This document shows positions 27,697 through 39,200 of a DNA stretch of 64,000 nt, piece after piece. The stretch is from Acanthornis magna (taxonomy: Eukaryota; Chordata; Aves; Passeriformes; Acanthizidae), in assembly GCA_036785705.1 (NCBI GenBank), contig JAWUZG010000029.1, positions 12,849,501-12,913,500 of the forward strand, written 5' to 3'. How positions within the stretch are numbered: position 1 is the stretch's first letter; the number at the start of each line of letters is the position of its first letter. The translations under genes and the position numbers were made by a program. A model generated the notes under the pieces. It searched no databases, was not told the origin of the DNA, and saw only the letters and a program-made list of their open reading frames with translations.

Positions 27697-27718
27697 CTTT
27701 GCTAATGAACATGCAAAG
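27697..27718. promoter_or_regulatory. Inverted POU/homeodomain-like site
   Basis: CTTTGC and GCAAAG arms flank TAATGAACAT. The overlapping words TTTGCTAAT and ATGCAAA resemble POU-factor half sites. The surrounding 27420-27760 lacks repeats and looks enhancer-like, which is an inference only. Confidence 0.25.
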
Positions 27719-28411
27719 TTTGCTTATGCTTCAGCTCTTGCCTGGGAAGTGCTCATTTAACACTGAATGACTTCTTGCCTATGCAACTGAAGTTGTGCAG
27801 GACTGAGGACTGCGTTAAGAATACTCAACTCATGTTCACATCTGAAAGACTAATCCTCTGCCTGACAAACAGGAGTATAAATTTACCAAATATGCAACGT
27901 TCTGCCCACCAGTACAGAGCAATGGCTCCTAGGCAATAATGGGCAAAATGCTTGTCATACAAAGAATTACAGTTTTCTATCATGTGATTATGATTTACTT
28001 GCATTTAAATTCAATAAAGTGCATGGGAAAAATTTACCTCTAAGCCACTTTTTGGATTTCAAAAATCCAAAATTGATGTGCTCCATCCCCTTGAAGAAAT
28101 ATCTAGCCTTCAGCACTCTCAGATACCTAGGGGTACATTTTAGACCACGTCACTCTTTGGACCATGGCACAGAAGGACCCAATCTAGTATCTGTAGGAAG
28201 GTATGAATGTCTCAGCAGTGGCTGGAAAGCAGCAGAGCTGTCTTGAATGTGCTTGGATATGCAAGAGCCATATAATTTCTTCAAAGCTGTTAATACTAAT
28301 ACTAATGTTGTGAAATGAAGATAAATAAAATAACGTTGTGAAGGTGTGCTCTTGAAAAACTGCACAAAAATAGTTACATCAAAAAGGGAATTTAGACTAA
28401 GAATTTTCAAA

Positions 28412-28430
28412 GGGGAGGGGAGGGGAGGGG
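28412..28430. repeat. GGGGA repeat, possible G-quadruplex
   Basis: Four G4 runs separated by single A. The pattern meets the usual G-quadruplex rule on the plus strand, which is the non-template-like (antisense) strand relative to STAC. Confidence 0.85.
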
Positions 28431-31400
28431 AACAAGACAAAGAAAAAAAGTAGAACAAATAGTATGCAAATAAATCTGGACCTTTCAAGCACAGTTCCTT
28501 AGGTTGAAGGATATTAATTATCAAATAAAGCTGAGTGAGTCCTTCAAGAAGCTATTTAAGGAAATGCCAATGGACTGATCCAGGCTAGGGAAAGAAAAAG
28601 AAAAAAAGGCTGATTTGGAACTTCAGCAAACACTTCAGCTTACCTCCTTCCCAGAAACATGATCCTGCAGAAAAACAGTTGGAGTAATAGGAAAGAGGTT
28701 ACAGAAATTTATGGCCTGACATTAAAAAAGCGGTTTAATGTGTCTGTTGAGGTGAAAGGGAGAAAAGCAACTAGTTAAAATCTGTTTTAAAATTTTACTT
28801 TGGAAGTCTAGGAACAAGTTTCTTTAACAAATTTTATCAAGACAGAAATGATGTAAAGTGAAATAGAGGTCTCTGTCAAGAGGCAGAAAATGTGTTCCCA
28901 GCAAACAGAGATTTGTAGATCTGACCTCAAGCAGAATTTGACAAAACCAAATCAAAATACAAAAAAAGATAAATCCTCCTAGATCAGTTGTAATGAATAA
29001 GATGAACAATTTTCTAGACAATTTTCTAGAAAATGTTTTAGGTCAAAAGTGGATTGTGTCTACTTGGATTTCATTTAAATTATTGAACATGCCGCTGAAA
29101 AGGAATCTATTAGCCAAGACAGAAAAGATGGAAAGTTGTAAATAAGTTTTATGTAAAGTTCAGTGGGAGATGGCTACTGTTGAAAGGAGGGGCTGAGGGT
29201 TGGTCATTGGTGGAGTTCTTCAAAGAAAAGCACTGACATAGTCTTAGGGTCAATACTGCTCTCTCTACTTTTATTACTGGATTTTTTGCAAAGATTACTC
29301 ATGTCATAAGGTCATTTCCCTCTGGCATAGCTGAGGAATACATTTAGTGCAGACAGCTCTGTGTACAGCTGCAGATCGAGCTCTGGGTGGCAGGACCCCA
29401 GGCAAGACTGTGAACTGCTGACCCTTTGCATAACAATGGCTACGGGGACCTGTGGCGCAGCCAGGTGACCTGACACAGAAACACAGCGAAAGCCAAGGAC
29501 TCCAGACTTTCCCACGCATACTTGTAAAGATATAAACCCCCAGGGTTTCCTTTCTTTGGGGTCCCTCCTTAGAGGCACCCACCCCAAGCTGTTATCTCGT
29601 TATCGTACCATGATCAAATTGTTTTAAGGATCCAAACAGCTGAGACTCTGCCATGGGAAATCTGGGATCAAGCGGGTAATGAAACCTGATGTGACCATAT
29701 GAGCTTGGGTGGTACAAGAGGGACTGTGCCAGAGTGGCTCCTGGATGGTCAGACAGGGAAGTTTCCTTAACATGAGGTGGGAGGCACTGTCACATATGAG
29801 GAGGCCTGGATCTTGAGGGATGGATACAGGGACATGTGACGAAATTTAGCAGTGGAAATGCAAGCTCCTGTGCCTGAGACTTGATTCAAACCACTCTAGA
29901 AGAGGACAGACAAATTTATCTTGTCTGGATCCCCCGGAAATTACAGAAAAATAAAATGGAGACCTCTGGTTCACCAAGGGATGACTAGGAGACACAAACA
30001 TCAGAATCAAGGTTTCTGGGAGTTAGTGAAGCAGTAATGATACTGTACAAGACATCATACAGAATACTATGCACAAATTCAGTCACCCTTTTTCAAGAAG
30101 GATTATTCAATACTGTAATGGGGGCATGGCTCTGCAACTAGAACGATATGAAGAATGGAGAGTTTATTTTATGTCAGTCCAGATTATTTAGTATAGAACA
30201 TAAAAGGCTGGTAAGAGATATGAAAGCCTATTATGTGATGGAAACCTGCACCAAGAGTGTAAAAGAGATGTTTAAGCTAAAGCAGTATTATTAAAATTAC
30301 AATGCCACACAAGCGGTCAAAAATAAACATAGACTGGAATTAGAAGAGGGTGAAGGGTAGAAGACATCCTTTAGCCATTATTAGAGCATGCAGGTGTTGG
30401 ATGAGATCTTTAAAAGTAGTGGTAAAACTTGAATTCACCAGAATTACTTTATGAAAAAGAATAAGAGACTGAGACAGTGGATTGAACTCTCTTCCAGCTG
30501 TGTAAACAATTTGTTTTGTTTCAGGGAAAATTTGCACTTTTTATTAAATCCATTTTTTTTACCACACCAGATTTCAATCAAGTCATTTTTAGTTGTTGAA
30601 AGGTAATAGATATCTTCTCCATTTTGGCACCATTGAAAGTGTGGATAGAAAAGAATGAACTGATCACATTTCTGTTTCGTCTTAGATATCTCAATGTGCC
30701 TAGAAACGTGTCTGACATATATATCAAAGTAAAAACAATATGAGTGAATTTCAATCAGAACAAGACTAAGAAAGAAAAGTCAAAATAAATGTAAACACAA
30801 GAATGAGTCTGCTGAACAGACATTGATAGGTCAGAATATTACTTTCCTGCTTTAATGAAACTTTCCCGTACATAATTTGTTGAAAAACACATAAAAATAC
30901 TTAATCTAATTTCTTTCCCTTAGCCTTACCTTCACAGTGTGTACTCACCATTTTATACAGCAGCATGAAAGTAACACTAAGAAGAAGAACTGTTCTTCCC
31001 CTTTCACAGGATGTTTTTAGGCTGTTTGGTATTCCTTTGAAGACTATAGCAGTAGTTTACACGCTGGATATTTATCACTGGTGTGGAGGGTGAAACACTA
31101 ACTGCACACTATACTCTCTGCCCTTTTAAAATATTGATGAGTAACCATCTATGGAGCCTCATAAAGTATTAACTCTTTAAGTGGGGAAGATCTCTGCTCA
31201 ACAGCATAGCACAAGTCCTATGTGATTTAAATCCCACACAGTTTTATTAAAATCCAAAGAGTTTCAAGCTGTTTATGCTAGTTCAATATCCAACATCAAC
31301 ACCTGATTTTGAAACCTCATGTATGCAATATTGCTCTATTGGTCCAGCAGGACAGGTATGTAAGTTCAATCTTCTTGATCGATGGGGGGATACTCATAAA

Positions 31401-31808
31401 TGAATTCTACATCTTGAACTTCAGTGCTTAATCCTCTTATTGGCTTCATACTCTTATGAACTTCCATTTTATGCACTGGACTGCCAAACCTGAATTTAAA
31501 GATAATGGTCTGAATATCTTCCACTGGGTAGTCAGTGTGTGAAAGTGTCAGACTGAGACTGACTCATTTATTTTTTGAAATACATAGTCCAGATACCATA
31601 TTTATCTGGAGATCTAATTTATCTTTTTTTCATCTTTTTTTTAGGTGTTCAAATTTCCTAACTTATGCGAGTGTAAGCAATTTGTTATGCCCATGAATTT
31701 GTGGTTCAGAGGAAAATTTTGGCTCTCTCCAAAGATGCATGACTATAGTACAGCACAATTATAGCTATATTTTACTAAATAAAGTAGATGGAAATGGGGA
31801 AACTATGT

Positions 31809-31827
31809 AAAAAAAAAAAAAAAAAAA
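31809..31827. repeat. A19 homopolymer
   Basis: Nineteen uninterrupted A. No retroposed gene body or target-site duplication is evident next to it. Confidence 0.95.
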
Positions 31828-33287
31828 TTGGTCTTCACAGAAATCCACTAATATTTTCAAATAAGTAACTTTTACATGACAGATTGTCTGCAATGGCAGG
31901 GGCAGGACTTGGTACCCCTTCTGAGATGTATGAGAAAGCCTAAAAGACATTTAACATACTTGACATGAAACTCTAATAGCTTGAAGATCAGTGGTGTTAA
32001 TCGACCCTACTGGTACTAACTCAAGCATTGTAGATTCTCAGCTGTCCCCTAAAACTTAAAAATGCTAAGGGAACTTTCAAAGACATACCCTATTGTCTAG
32101 GAATACCCCAGCCATTGCTCACAGAAGAGCGCACAACTTGATTCATACCTAAAGAAATGAGCAGATGGGCTCTTTCGTCTTCATATAGAAATGTCAGTGA
32201 AATAAAAGAAGAATAAAGTTAACAGAATTATGTGCCAGCTATGTCAAAACACAAAGAAATCATGCCATGTATAGGACTCCTTTCTTTAGACACATATTCC
32301 TTCAAATTTTAGTTCTCTTTATTAAATTCCAAGGTACCTTTACATAAAAGACATCAGAAATATGGTCTCTGATTGCTGCCACTGGATTTCTGCTTATATT
32401 GTTAAGTTAGTGATTCAACAAGTGTGCAGTGTGTCTTTAATTGCTACCACCAGACAGAAATTTTCCCTCGGGATTCACTAACTAATGACTTCCTCCCTTG
32501 TTGAGTTGCAAATTTACAAAAGTCTTTGGCAAACCAGGAATTTGCCTTCTTGGAAACCAGATGTAAAGGACCCAAAGAGGTGGGAGCCATAACTACAAAT
32601 GCATGAATGTAATAAATTTAGCAATTACATGTATTGTGTGGTACCCTCCTAAAGTCATTCTCCTGGTAAACTTTAAGTATCCATTCAAGTCATACAGAAG
32701 TGTGAAATAAACATTTTCAAGAGCCAATAAATTAATTCAATAAATCAATTATTAGTTTTTCAACATTTTTAGCCATTCAGGCTCTAGGGTTTTTAGCACA
32801 GTAGCAGAACATATAGTACCACAGGATGGCTCTTCAAGCAGCCAGGGTGTGCTCACCTGCAACCATGCTTCTAATTCATAGGAAAAGGTGGTGGGAGGCT
32901 TCAGCGTGTGTTACAGTGAGCTGCTTTCCTGCCACAGAGGTGTGTGACTAACATCAGAGTCATTCTTCCAAATTTCAGCTACTTGGTAGCAGCCTGAAGT
33001 TCTACCTCTTGAACTCAATGCTAGTCAGAAGTTGCAGTGCCTGCTCCCTGACATCTTCTGAGTACAATCTGGAGGGTGTGAGATGAAACTAATTTCTGGA
33101 CTTTAGTCTGACAAGGGATTATGTGCCACCAATGTCTATGATTACACTGGATTGGAAGCAAGCTTGCAGCGCTTAGTTCTATGTTATTTCTTCAAAACAG
33201 CTTTTCTGATGAAGTGTTTTCAAATGCATTTTGAAGGTTGCTATTATCCGTGTTGGTTCTGTTCATAAATTTGGAGTTATAATAAGT

Positions 33288-33346
33288 GGAGTGTTTTGCC
33301 ACAGAAAAAAAATTGTAAAGCTGGGAGTGTTTTGCCACAGAAAAAA
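33288..33346. repeat. Imperfect tandem duplication, 36-bp period
   Basis: The block GGAGTGTTTTGCCACAG plus A6 occurs at 33288 and again at 33324. The 13-bp segment between the blocks is not duplicated beyond the second copy. Confidence 0.85.
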
Positions 33347-35649
33347 GTCATTGTGGGGTAATTAGATACTGCACAAACTGTTCTGCAGTAAATGCAGTAG
33401 ACATGAACTTGTTAACCTAGGCAGCAGAGAGTACCTGAAGAAAGCTTCGTTTTCTGTGAATGACAGGAGAGCTCCCTCAGCATGGGACACCGCAGGGTAA
33501 AAGCACTGACCTACGGTTCTGACAGTCTCTAGTTCTTGAAGTACATCAATTATTTTAGAAAATTAAAAAAAACCAAGCATAAACAACAGCTTTATGAAAT
33601 CACAGATTTTTTTCCACCCTCCTGTTTCCTTGGACCAAAAAAAGGAAGCTTATTACCTCAGTGATCAGAAGGCTCTTTTGACTCTCTTTACTGAAATGAC
33701 AATACAGCATGCTACCTGATCATATTTGCAGCTCTAAAATGTGAATACTTAGATTATTTGTTTACTAAGAATATCTCTATCCAAGTAATGGCATCAACTG
33801 CATGGTCATAGCTTTTGCCTATTCCAGTGTATTGCTTCAAATGCTCAAAAGACTGAAAAAAATTGATGACGATAATGTTTGATTATAACCTAGTTTGTAG
33901 CCCATTTGTTCTCTGGCCAGATGTGCCTAATTCCTGTTGTCATTCTTGGTGGCACATGGGTGAACAAACAGCAAGAAGGAACCTTCTGTGCAGCTCTTCA
34001 ATTTCTCTCAGTCTTGGATCCATGCCAGTCAGTTTGTTTTGGGAACAGCACTCTATGATCCAGTGGGAAAGTCCCTCAAGCACCATTGCTATCAAGTGGC
34101 ACACAGAGCTCTTTAACCATTCTGGCACAGGGTGAGGACCAAAGCTGGGATCACGGGGAGGACACAGCCCACCGGGCCCTGTGCACAGTCCAGAACACTT
34201 GAGCAGCTGGTGCTGGCAGTGCAGTGAAGGCTGCACTTACTTTTGGGACCTCACTGGAAGCTAAGCTTCCCATGTAACGCTTCAGCAATTCCAGAGAAGT
34301 GGACTCAGGGGGATGGGATGTAGGTACTGTATCCTTTTAGAGCCTGGGGTTATACCAATAATCCATTTACTTTTCATTTTTCATGAACCAGGGAGACTCC
34401 AGCAGTGTTAAATGTGTATAGTGAATATTGTATGCTATTGTTACTGGGAGAGTTCTTTTCTTTTAAAGAGGTTGTATTACACAGGGAATACCTCAGCTCT
34501 TCTCCTTGGAGTATTGCATCTAAATAAATATACAAAATAAAAATGCCCAAAGCCCATGTCATAACTCTACCCACACAGACAGACAACTTCAACTCACTCT
34601 CCAGAAAGTGGAGGGCTATAACTGCAGAATAACATAGCAGTCTTTCTATCTTAGACCCAGGCAGCCACTGCCTTTAAACACAGGCCAGCACAAACCTTCC
34701 CTGTCAAGCAGCTGTTTTGTTCACACAGTACCTCCTGAGGCTTTATCCACCTGTAAGCTCCTGGTGACAAGGACCTCCCTATTTTTATATGTTTGCACAG
34801 CATCACTATGAAGTTCACAGAAAGATCTGTCAGGTGCTATCATGGTATCAACCATAAGTAATAGAGGAGCCGTAAAAGCACATCATCCAAGTAAGCTGCA
34901 AAGAACTTTCATTATGTAAGGTTACTACTTTACCTTTTACCTCTGTCTTCCAAGAATGTACTGGCAGACAGAAAAACTTTTCATATGCAAGTCAATTAAA
35001 AATTCAGAGGCCATGCCATTTGAGCTGAAAGTTGATTTTCAATAAGGTAAATTGAACCACATTGAAAAACTCACAAACAGAATAAAGGCTGTGAAAACAA
35101 AAATCCTTTTCTGTCTGGTGTACATAAGGTTCATCGCTATAAAACTGCCACTTATCTCCTGTTTTAAGTGCCTCATTAAACAGTGGAAGTTCACTGATGA
35201 GTCTGCCAGAGAAGGCAAGTCAGGTGAAATATCCCAAGCCCCCAGACAAAATTCTTTTCTCTGAACCTTTGAGAAAAATCAATTTTTCCAACCAAACCCT
35301 TTAAGTGATCTGATACTCGGTGTGAAAATTGCTAACAATATCCATTGATGGTGATCCCCTCCCTGAGCCCCAACACTACCCCAGGACGTTACTGTAACAA
35401 GGAGGAGACAATACAGGAAAAAATCCACAAACCCAAACATCTCAAAAGGCAGGTATTTTCCCAGTTCAGACTCCTGAGGTGACAGGGAGAATTCAGAAGC
35501 AGGAGTGTCAGAGCAGGCACCGCAGTCAGAGGTGGCTCATAGCACTGTGCCGTTGATCCTGGCACAGGGTTCCAAATGATATTCAGAGCAATACATCTCT
35601 TTTCAAAACAAAGAAAGAGGGGGAAAAAACAATCTCATTCTCTGAGTAC

Positions 35650-35766
35650 CTTTGATTCCTGGCTGGTAGTTGATGCTGGAGAGGGGGGCTGCTCTGTGCT
35701 CTCCACTTCATTCTCTTTCTCCACACTATCCACGCTGACTTCAGTCGTGCTGCTTGGAGGAATCAT
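35650..35766 (-). CDS. STAC: STAC coding exon 1 (residues 1-39)
   Basis: This is the first coding exon of the STAC adaptor, a cytosolic and membrane-associated protein of neurons and other excitable cells. Family members bind L-type calcium channels through SH3 domains and slow their inactivation. Translated on the minus strand, the 39 codons begin MIPPSS and end with a Pro/Ser-rich block (EQPPSPAST) followed by TSQESK. Both ends resemble mammalian STAC as I recall it, while the acidic middle (residues 7-24, EKENEVE and neighbours) looks divergent. The ATG at 35764-35766 has A at -3, and an in-frame TAG at 35785-35787 supports this start. The exon ends AAG followed by donor GTACTC at 35649 and below. 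It is phase 0, so it joins exon 2 in frame. It has no domain of its own and looks disordered. STAC2 and STAC3 are less likely because their N-termini differ. The UTR part of the exon was not delimited. Confidence 0.9.
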
Positions 35767-35918
35767 TTTACCTCTAAAATACTGCTACTATCAGAAAAAA
35801 AGCTACAGATGGTTCTTGCTTTTTTTCATTTAACGTCCTCTTTCTTCTCTGCTCTTCTGGAGCAAATGAACTCCGACCGCTTGGTTTCACTATATTTGCA
35901 AGACTAGAATTCTCTGGA

Positions 35919-35976
35919 TTTTCTTTTTTTTCCCCCTTCTCCTCCTCCTTCCCCTCCTTCCTCCCTCCCCTTTCCT
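35919..35976. repeat. 58-nt pure pyrimidine tract (purine on the STAC strand)
   Basis: An uninterrupted C/T stretch on the plus strand with T8, C5 and CCTCCTCC-type units. It lies about 150-210 bp upstream of the STAC start codon, in the 5'UTR or core promoter. Such tracts can form triplex DNA and bind GA-binding or SP-like factors. Confidence 0.85.
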
Positions 35977-36146
35977 ATGCAATTGCGCTGCAAGGGAGTA
36001 AGTTATCGATGGCTCTGTAGGTCAGTTGTGTGCCTGCTTTTCCCTGATTCTCCTCCCCTCCATACGAAGCCTGGAGGTGTGGAGCAGAGTCGTGACCGGC
36101 AGCCCCACGATCAGAGGGGAGTGAGCTGAAGCAGCAAGCCCAAGCC

Positions 36147-36164
36147 ACGCACACACACACACAC
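36147..36164. repeat. (AC)n microsatellite
   Basis: ACGC followed by seven AC units, about 380 bp upstream of the STAC start codon. Confidence 0.9.
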
Positions 36165-36248
36165 GGGGCACTGGAGGGAGGAGTTGTATTTCTAATGCTG
36201 TGAACAGCTTTGAAGGAGCATGTGCTGTCATAGTAGTGAAAGAAAGTA

Positions 36249-36284
36249 ATGCGCGCATGCACACACACACACGCACACACACAC
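36249..36284. repeat. Alternating purine-pyrimidine tract, Z-DNA type
   Basis: Thirty-six bases alternate purine and pyrimidine without a break: ATGCGCGCATGC, then (AC)5, ACGC and (AC)5. GC and CA dinucleotide alternation is the classic Z-DNA-forming pattern. It lies about 480 bp upstream of the STAC start codon. Confidence 0.85.
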
Positions 36285-39200
36285 GGAGGCAGGCAGCGTC
36301 TATGAGGTTTGGAAGTATTTTACCTTTTAGCAGACTGGAAAAGACAGAGTTGAAGGGCACTGTTATATTCTCTCATGGCTTTTGTTGAAGAAAAAGAAGC
36401 CCAGAAAAAGGGCTCTTGAAAAAGAGGAGAAAAATGAGCCTTTCCTTTCCTTGTCCCGGAGAAGATTATTTAAAATCCTAGCTAGTCAGTGTCTCTAAAG
36501 TTCCCACCTTGCCCACATCCCAAATTTGCTAGCAAATGACAGGGCAGAGTCAGGGGAGTGTTACCTGTGGATCCACGTGCTCCTTGCTCCCCTCCCAGGC
36601 AGGGAAGCCCGGCTCTGAGCCATGCACACGCAATCTGGGTCATCTGGAGCTCCCACTATCGTGCACATCCTATACCTGTAGGTTGTCATAGTGATAACAC
36701 TCCATCAGGCAGCAACAGAGCAGAGGCAGCCATTGGGAAGAGCTTGTTGGCTTCCCCCAGTGCTGTCATTCCTGAGGATGCAGCACCCGAAGTCACGCTT
36801 GGGTCTGCAGTACTACCGGCAGAAGGTCAGCATGACTTTGCTGTCTGGCTCAGGTTGCTTTATATTGCTTGAGGTTTTCCCTCTGATTTAAATCTGCTGC
36901 AAAGGTGCCTGTCAGCTCTCTTCCCTGCTGAATTAAGGTCTGTATTGTGAAAGGTTGAATGGATGTGCTTCCCACCAGATACGCTTTGCTGAGCAGGAGC
37001 CACTCCATATGGCTGGTGGAGATGACTCTTTCATTTAAAGAAAACAGAAAAAAGCAACCCAAACATGTTTCTAATCGCAATACTTACATTCTGGAAAGTG
37101 AGAAGAAAAAAAACAGTTACTTAGTTGATCTAGACAGGTGTTTGGAGGTGATTTACTGGGGTCTGAGTCAGAGATGAGCTTTAGTACCTTGTAGCTCTGG
37201 GAGAGGATACCGGATTCCTCTCCAGCCCCAGCCCTTAGAAACACAACTGCTACTTGGAGCTGCCTTGCAGGCCCCCTCCGCCTCAAATAATCAGTGTGAA
37301 AGTGAAAGCAAGTTTACAAGATAGTAGGGGTTATACAGATGAAAGCCAAAGCAGAAATTGCCCTGCAGCCTCTGTATTCTTAATAACTATGCCGAAGCCA
37401 GAAAAAAAATCAGCTTCTCTTTGAATTCCCAATGAATCTTCAGGGCTAGAACTTAGATGGGGAAAAGATCTTTATGTTTTTGAAACAGAGCATATAAGAT
37501 AACAAAATCCTTAGCAGACAATAAAGGTGAAATGCTGCAATGTTATTTGTACATCTACTTCAGAGCAAAGGAGTGTCTTAAGGGTTGGGGAGTAGAGAAC
37601 CTATTATTTGGCCTGTAGTCACTAACACAATTACGGGGATCAAAACGAGAACATTGCTTGCTCTTGAGGCAATGGCAGTGACAACTGAGATTGAAGCAAG
37701 GAAATACAGAGCTCAGAGGAGCAGATTTGGCAGGTAAATAGAAGAATTTATTTCCAAGGATTTGCCTTCTAAAATGCAGCAGTGTGTTAGACCATTCTCT
37801 TCAGAGCTGGAGGGATTCTCCAGGTGCAAAGGTCATTTCTTTAACTCAGCAAGTGAGATTTCACCTTTGCTTTTACGTAAAATCATCCTCTTTGCAATGA
37901 GCAGGGACTGGTCAGAGCCACAGTTTGGGAGAATTAGGGCAGCTGAGGGCAATGGAAGTCTTGGCATGGCAACAGTGACTGAAGCTCCGACAGTGGCATC
38001 CTTCCCTGATGGTCCAGCCTAGAACAGCCAAGCCATGGCCAGGGCATGGTGTCTGCCCCCTCCAAGGACTGTTCTGTGAGCCCAGCAACCTGACAGATGA
38101 GAATCATAAAACTAAATTCTGTCTGGTTTCCCACCAATGATGTGATCTGGTCTCTCCTGTTAAGACGCTCAAAAACATCTTCTGGTGAACCTACGGAAGT
38201 TCACCTTTGAAATGGGTGTGGAGTGGCTGGTTAATAGTTAATGCTCTAACCGTTGTAAAATCCTGCACACATTTTGTATGAAGAGCTTGTAACGTCATGA
38301 CTGTGTAAGTGACTATCATATCACTCTTTAATTGTTTTACCAAATTAGTACCAGCACCTGCTGCACTCCCTCTCTTCTCCCAATTACTCACTTGTCAACC
38401 ATGACGGATTTGTCAGTTTCTTGACAATTAGCTTGGGGAAGATGAGTCAAACATAAAATTTTACCAAAAAAGCAAAAAGGAAAAGAACCTGGATTTCTTA
38501 TATTTTTTATTTCCTTTCACAGGAGCTGGCTATTGAAGATCTAATATTCAGTATAACAAAACAGACTGATCAAGTTAGATGAACCTACATCTCTCGCCCA
38601 CACTTCACTCCTGAGAAGCTGGACTTGTGATTACTGCTGATCAGTGTCTACGTGAAGGTACTTGGTGGAAATGGGAGCACTGCAGCACAGTGCTAAACAG
38701 GAGGAAATTGAGCAGTTTCTGTAGTGTAGAGAGGAGTGTAGATTTCTGGAGTGGGGAAAAGCAATTTGGATGAATAAAACATGAGCGCCAATTCTCAGCC
38801 CCCAGCTGAAGTTGTTTCGCTGTGTAAAGGCTGTTGTGTGCTGCCTGGAGTCCGTGCCAAGCATTCCTCTGCTGGAGGTCTGCTGCTGGCTGCATGAGTG
38901 CCCCGGTCTGCTGCTGGCTGTGTGGGTGTCATACCTGGTCTGCACTCCTTCCCTCCCACTCTCTGGCCCCACACACAAAGGTGACAGGGTGAGGTGTGGC
39001 ACAGGCCTCTGAGCTGGGGCTCCAGCAGTTCTTCCTAAGCTCTGGCTGAAGCCAGCACAATAACAGCATCCCCAAGGCTCCTGACTCCAGGAATACATAA
39101 ATACACACTTGCTGTACCACCGAGTCCTACCTGCTGGAGACCACCAAAGTGGTAAGATTAAGCTGATGGGATCTGGCCCATGCCGTGTTTTTCACCTCCA

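Larger units (their letters stand above)
12418..35649 (-). other. STAC: STAC intron 1 (about 23.2 kb)
   Basis: The whole interval lies between the donor after exon 1 and the acceptor before exon 2. No coding exon is supported inside it. Contents that can be named are a 27-bp tandem duplication (20761-20814), a G/T-rich tract (21401-21533), T16 (24103-24118), a G-rich repeat (28412-28430), A19 (31809-31827) and a duplicated 23-bp block (33288-33346). Several stretches look like regulatory DNA, for example near 14100-14460 and 27040-27760. Confidence 0.85.
35767..36300 (-). promoter_or_regulatory. STAC: Probable STAC 5'UTR and promoter region
   Basis: This is the DNA immediately upstream of the STAC start codon on the minus strand. 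It holds a 58-nt pure purine tract on the gene strand (35919-35976), two CA repeats and slightly more CpG than the flanks, but no strong CpG island is evident by eye. An AAATATA element (minus strand, 35891-35897) could be a weak TATA-like box with a start near 35865, but this is a guess. The transcription start cannot be fixed from sequence alone. Confidence 0.4.

Noticed and set aside
36022..36360. ORFs with Cys-Val-Cys-Val repeats
   Set aside because: They are translations of the CA microsatellites in the STAC upstream region.
38631..39098. 155-codon minus-strand ORF, the longest in the window
   Set aside because: No recognisable motif, overlapping ORFs in other frames on both strands, and mixed composition. 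A higher-GC stretch alone explains the lack of stops.
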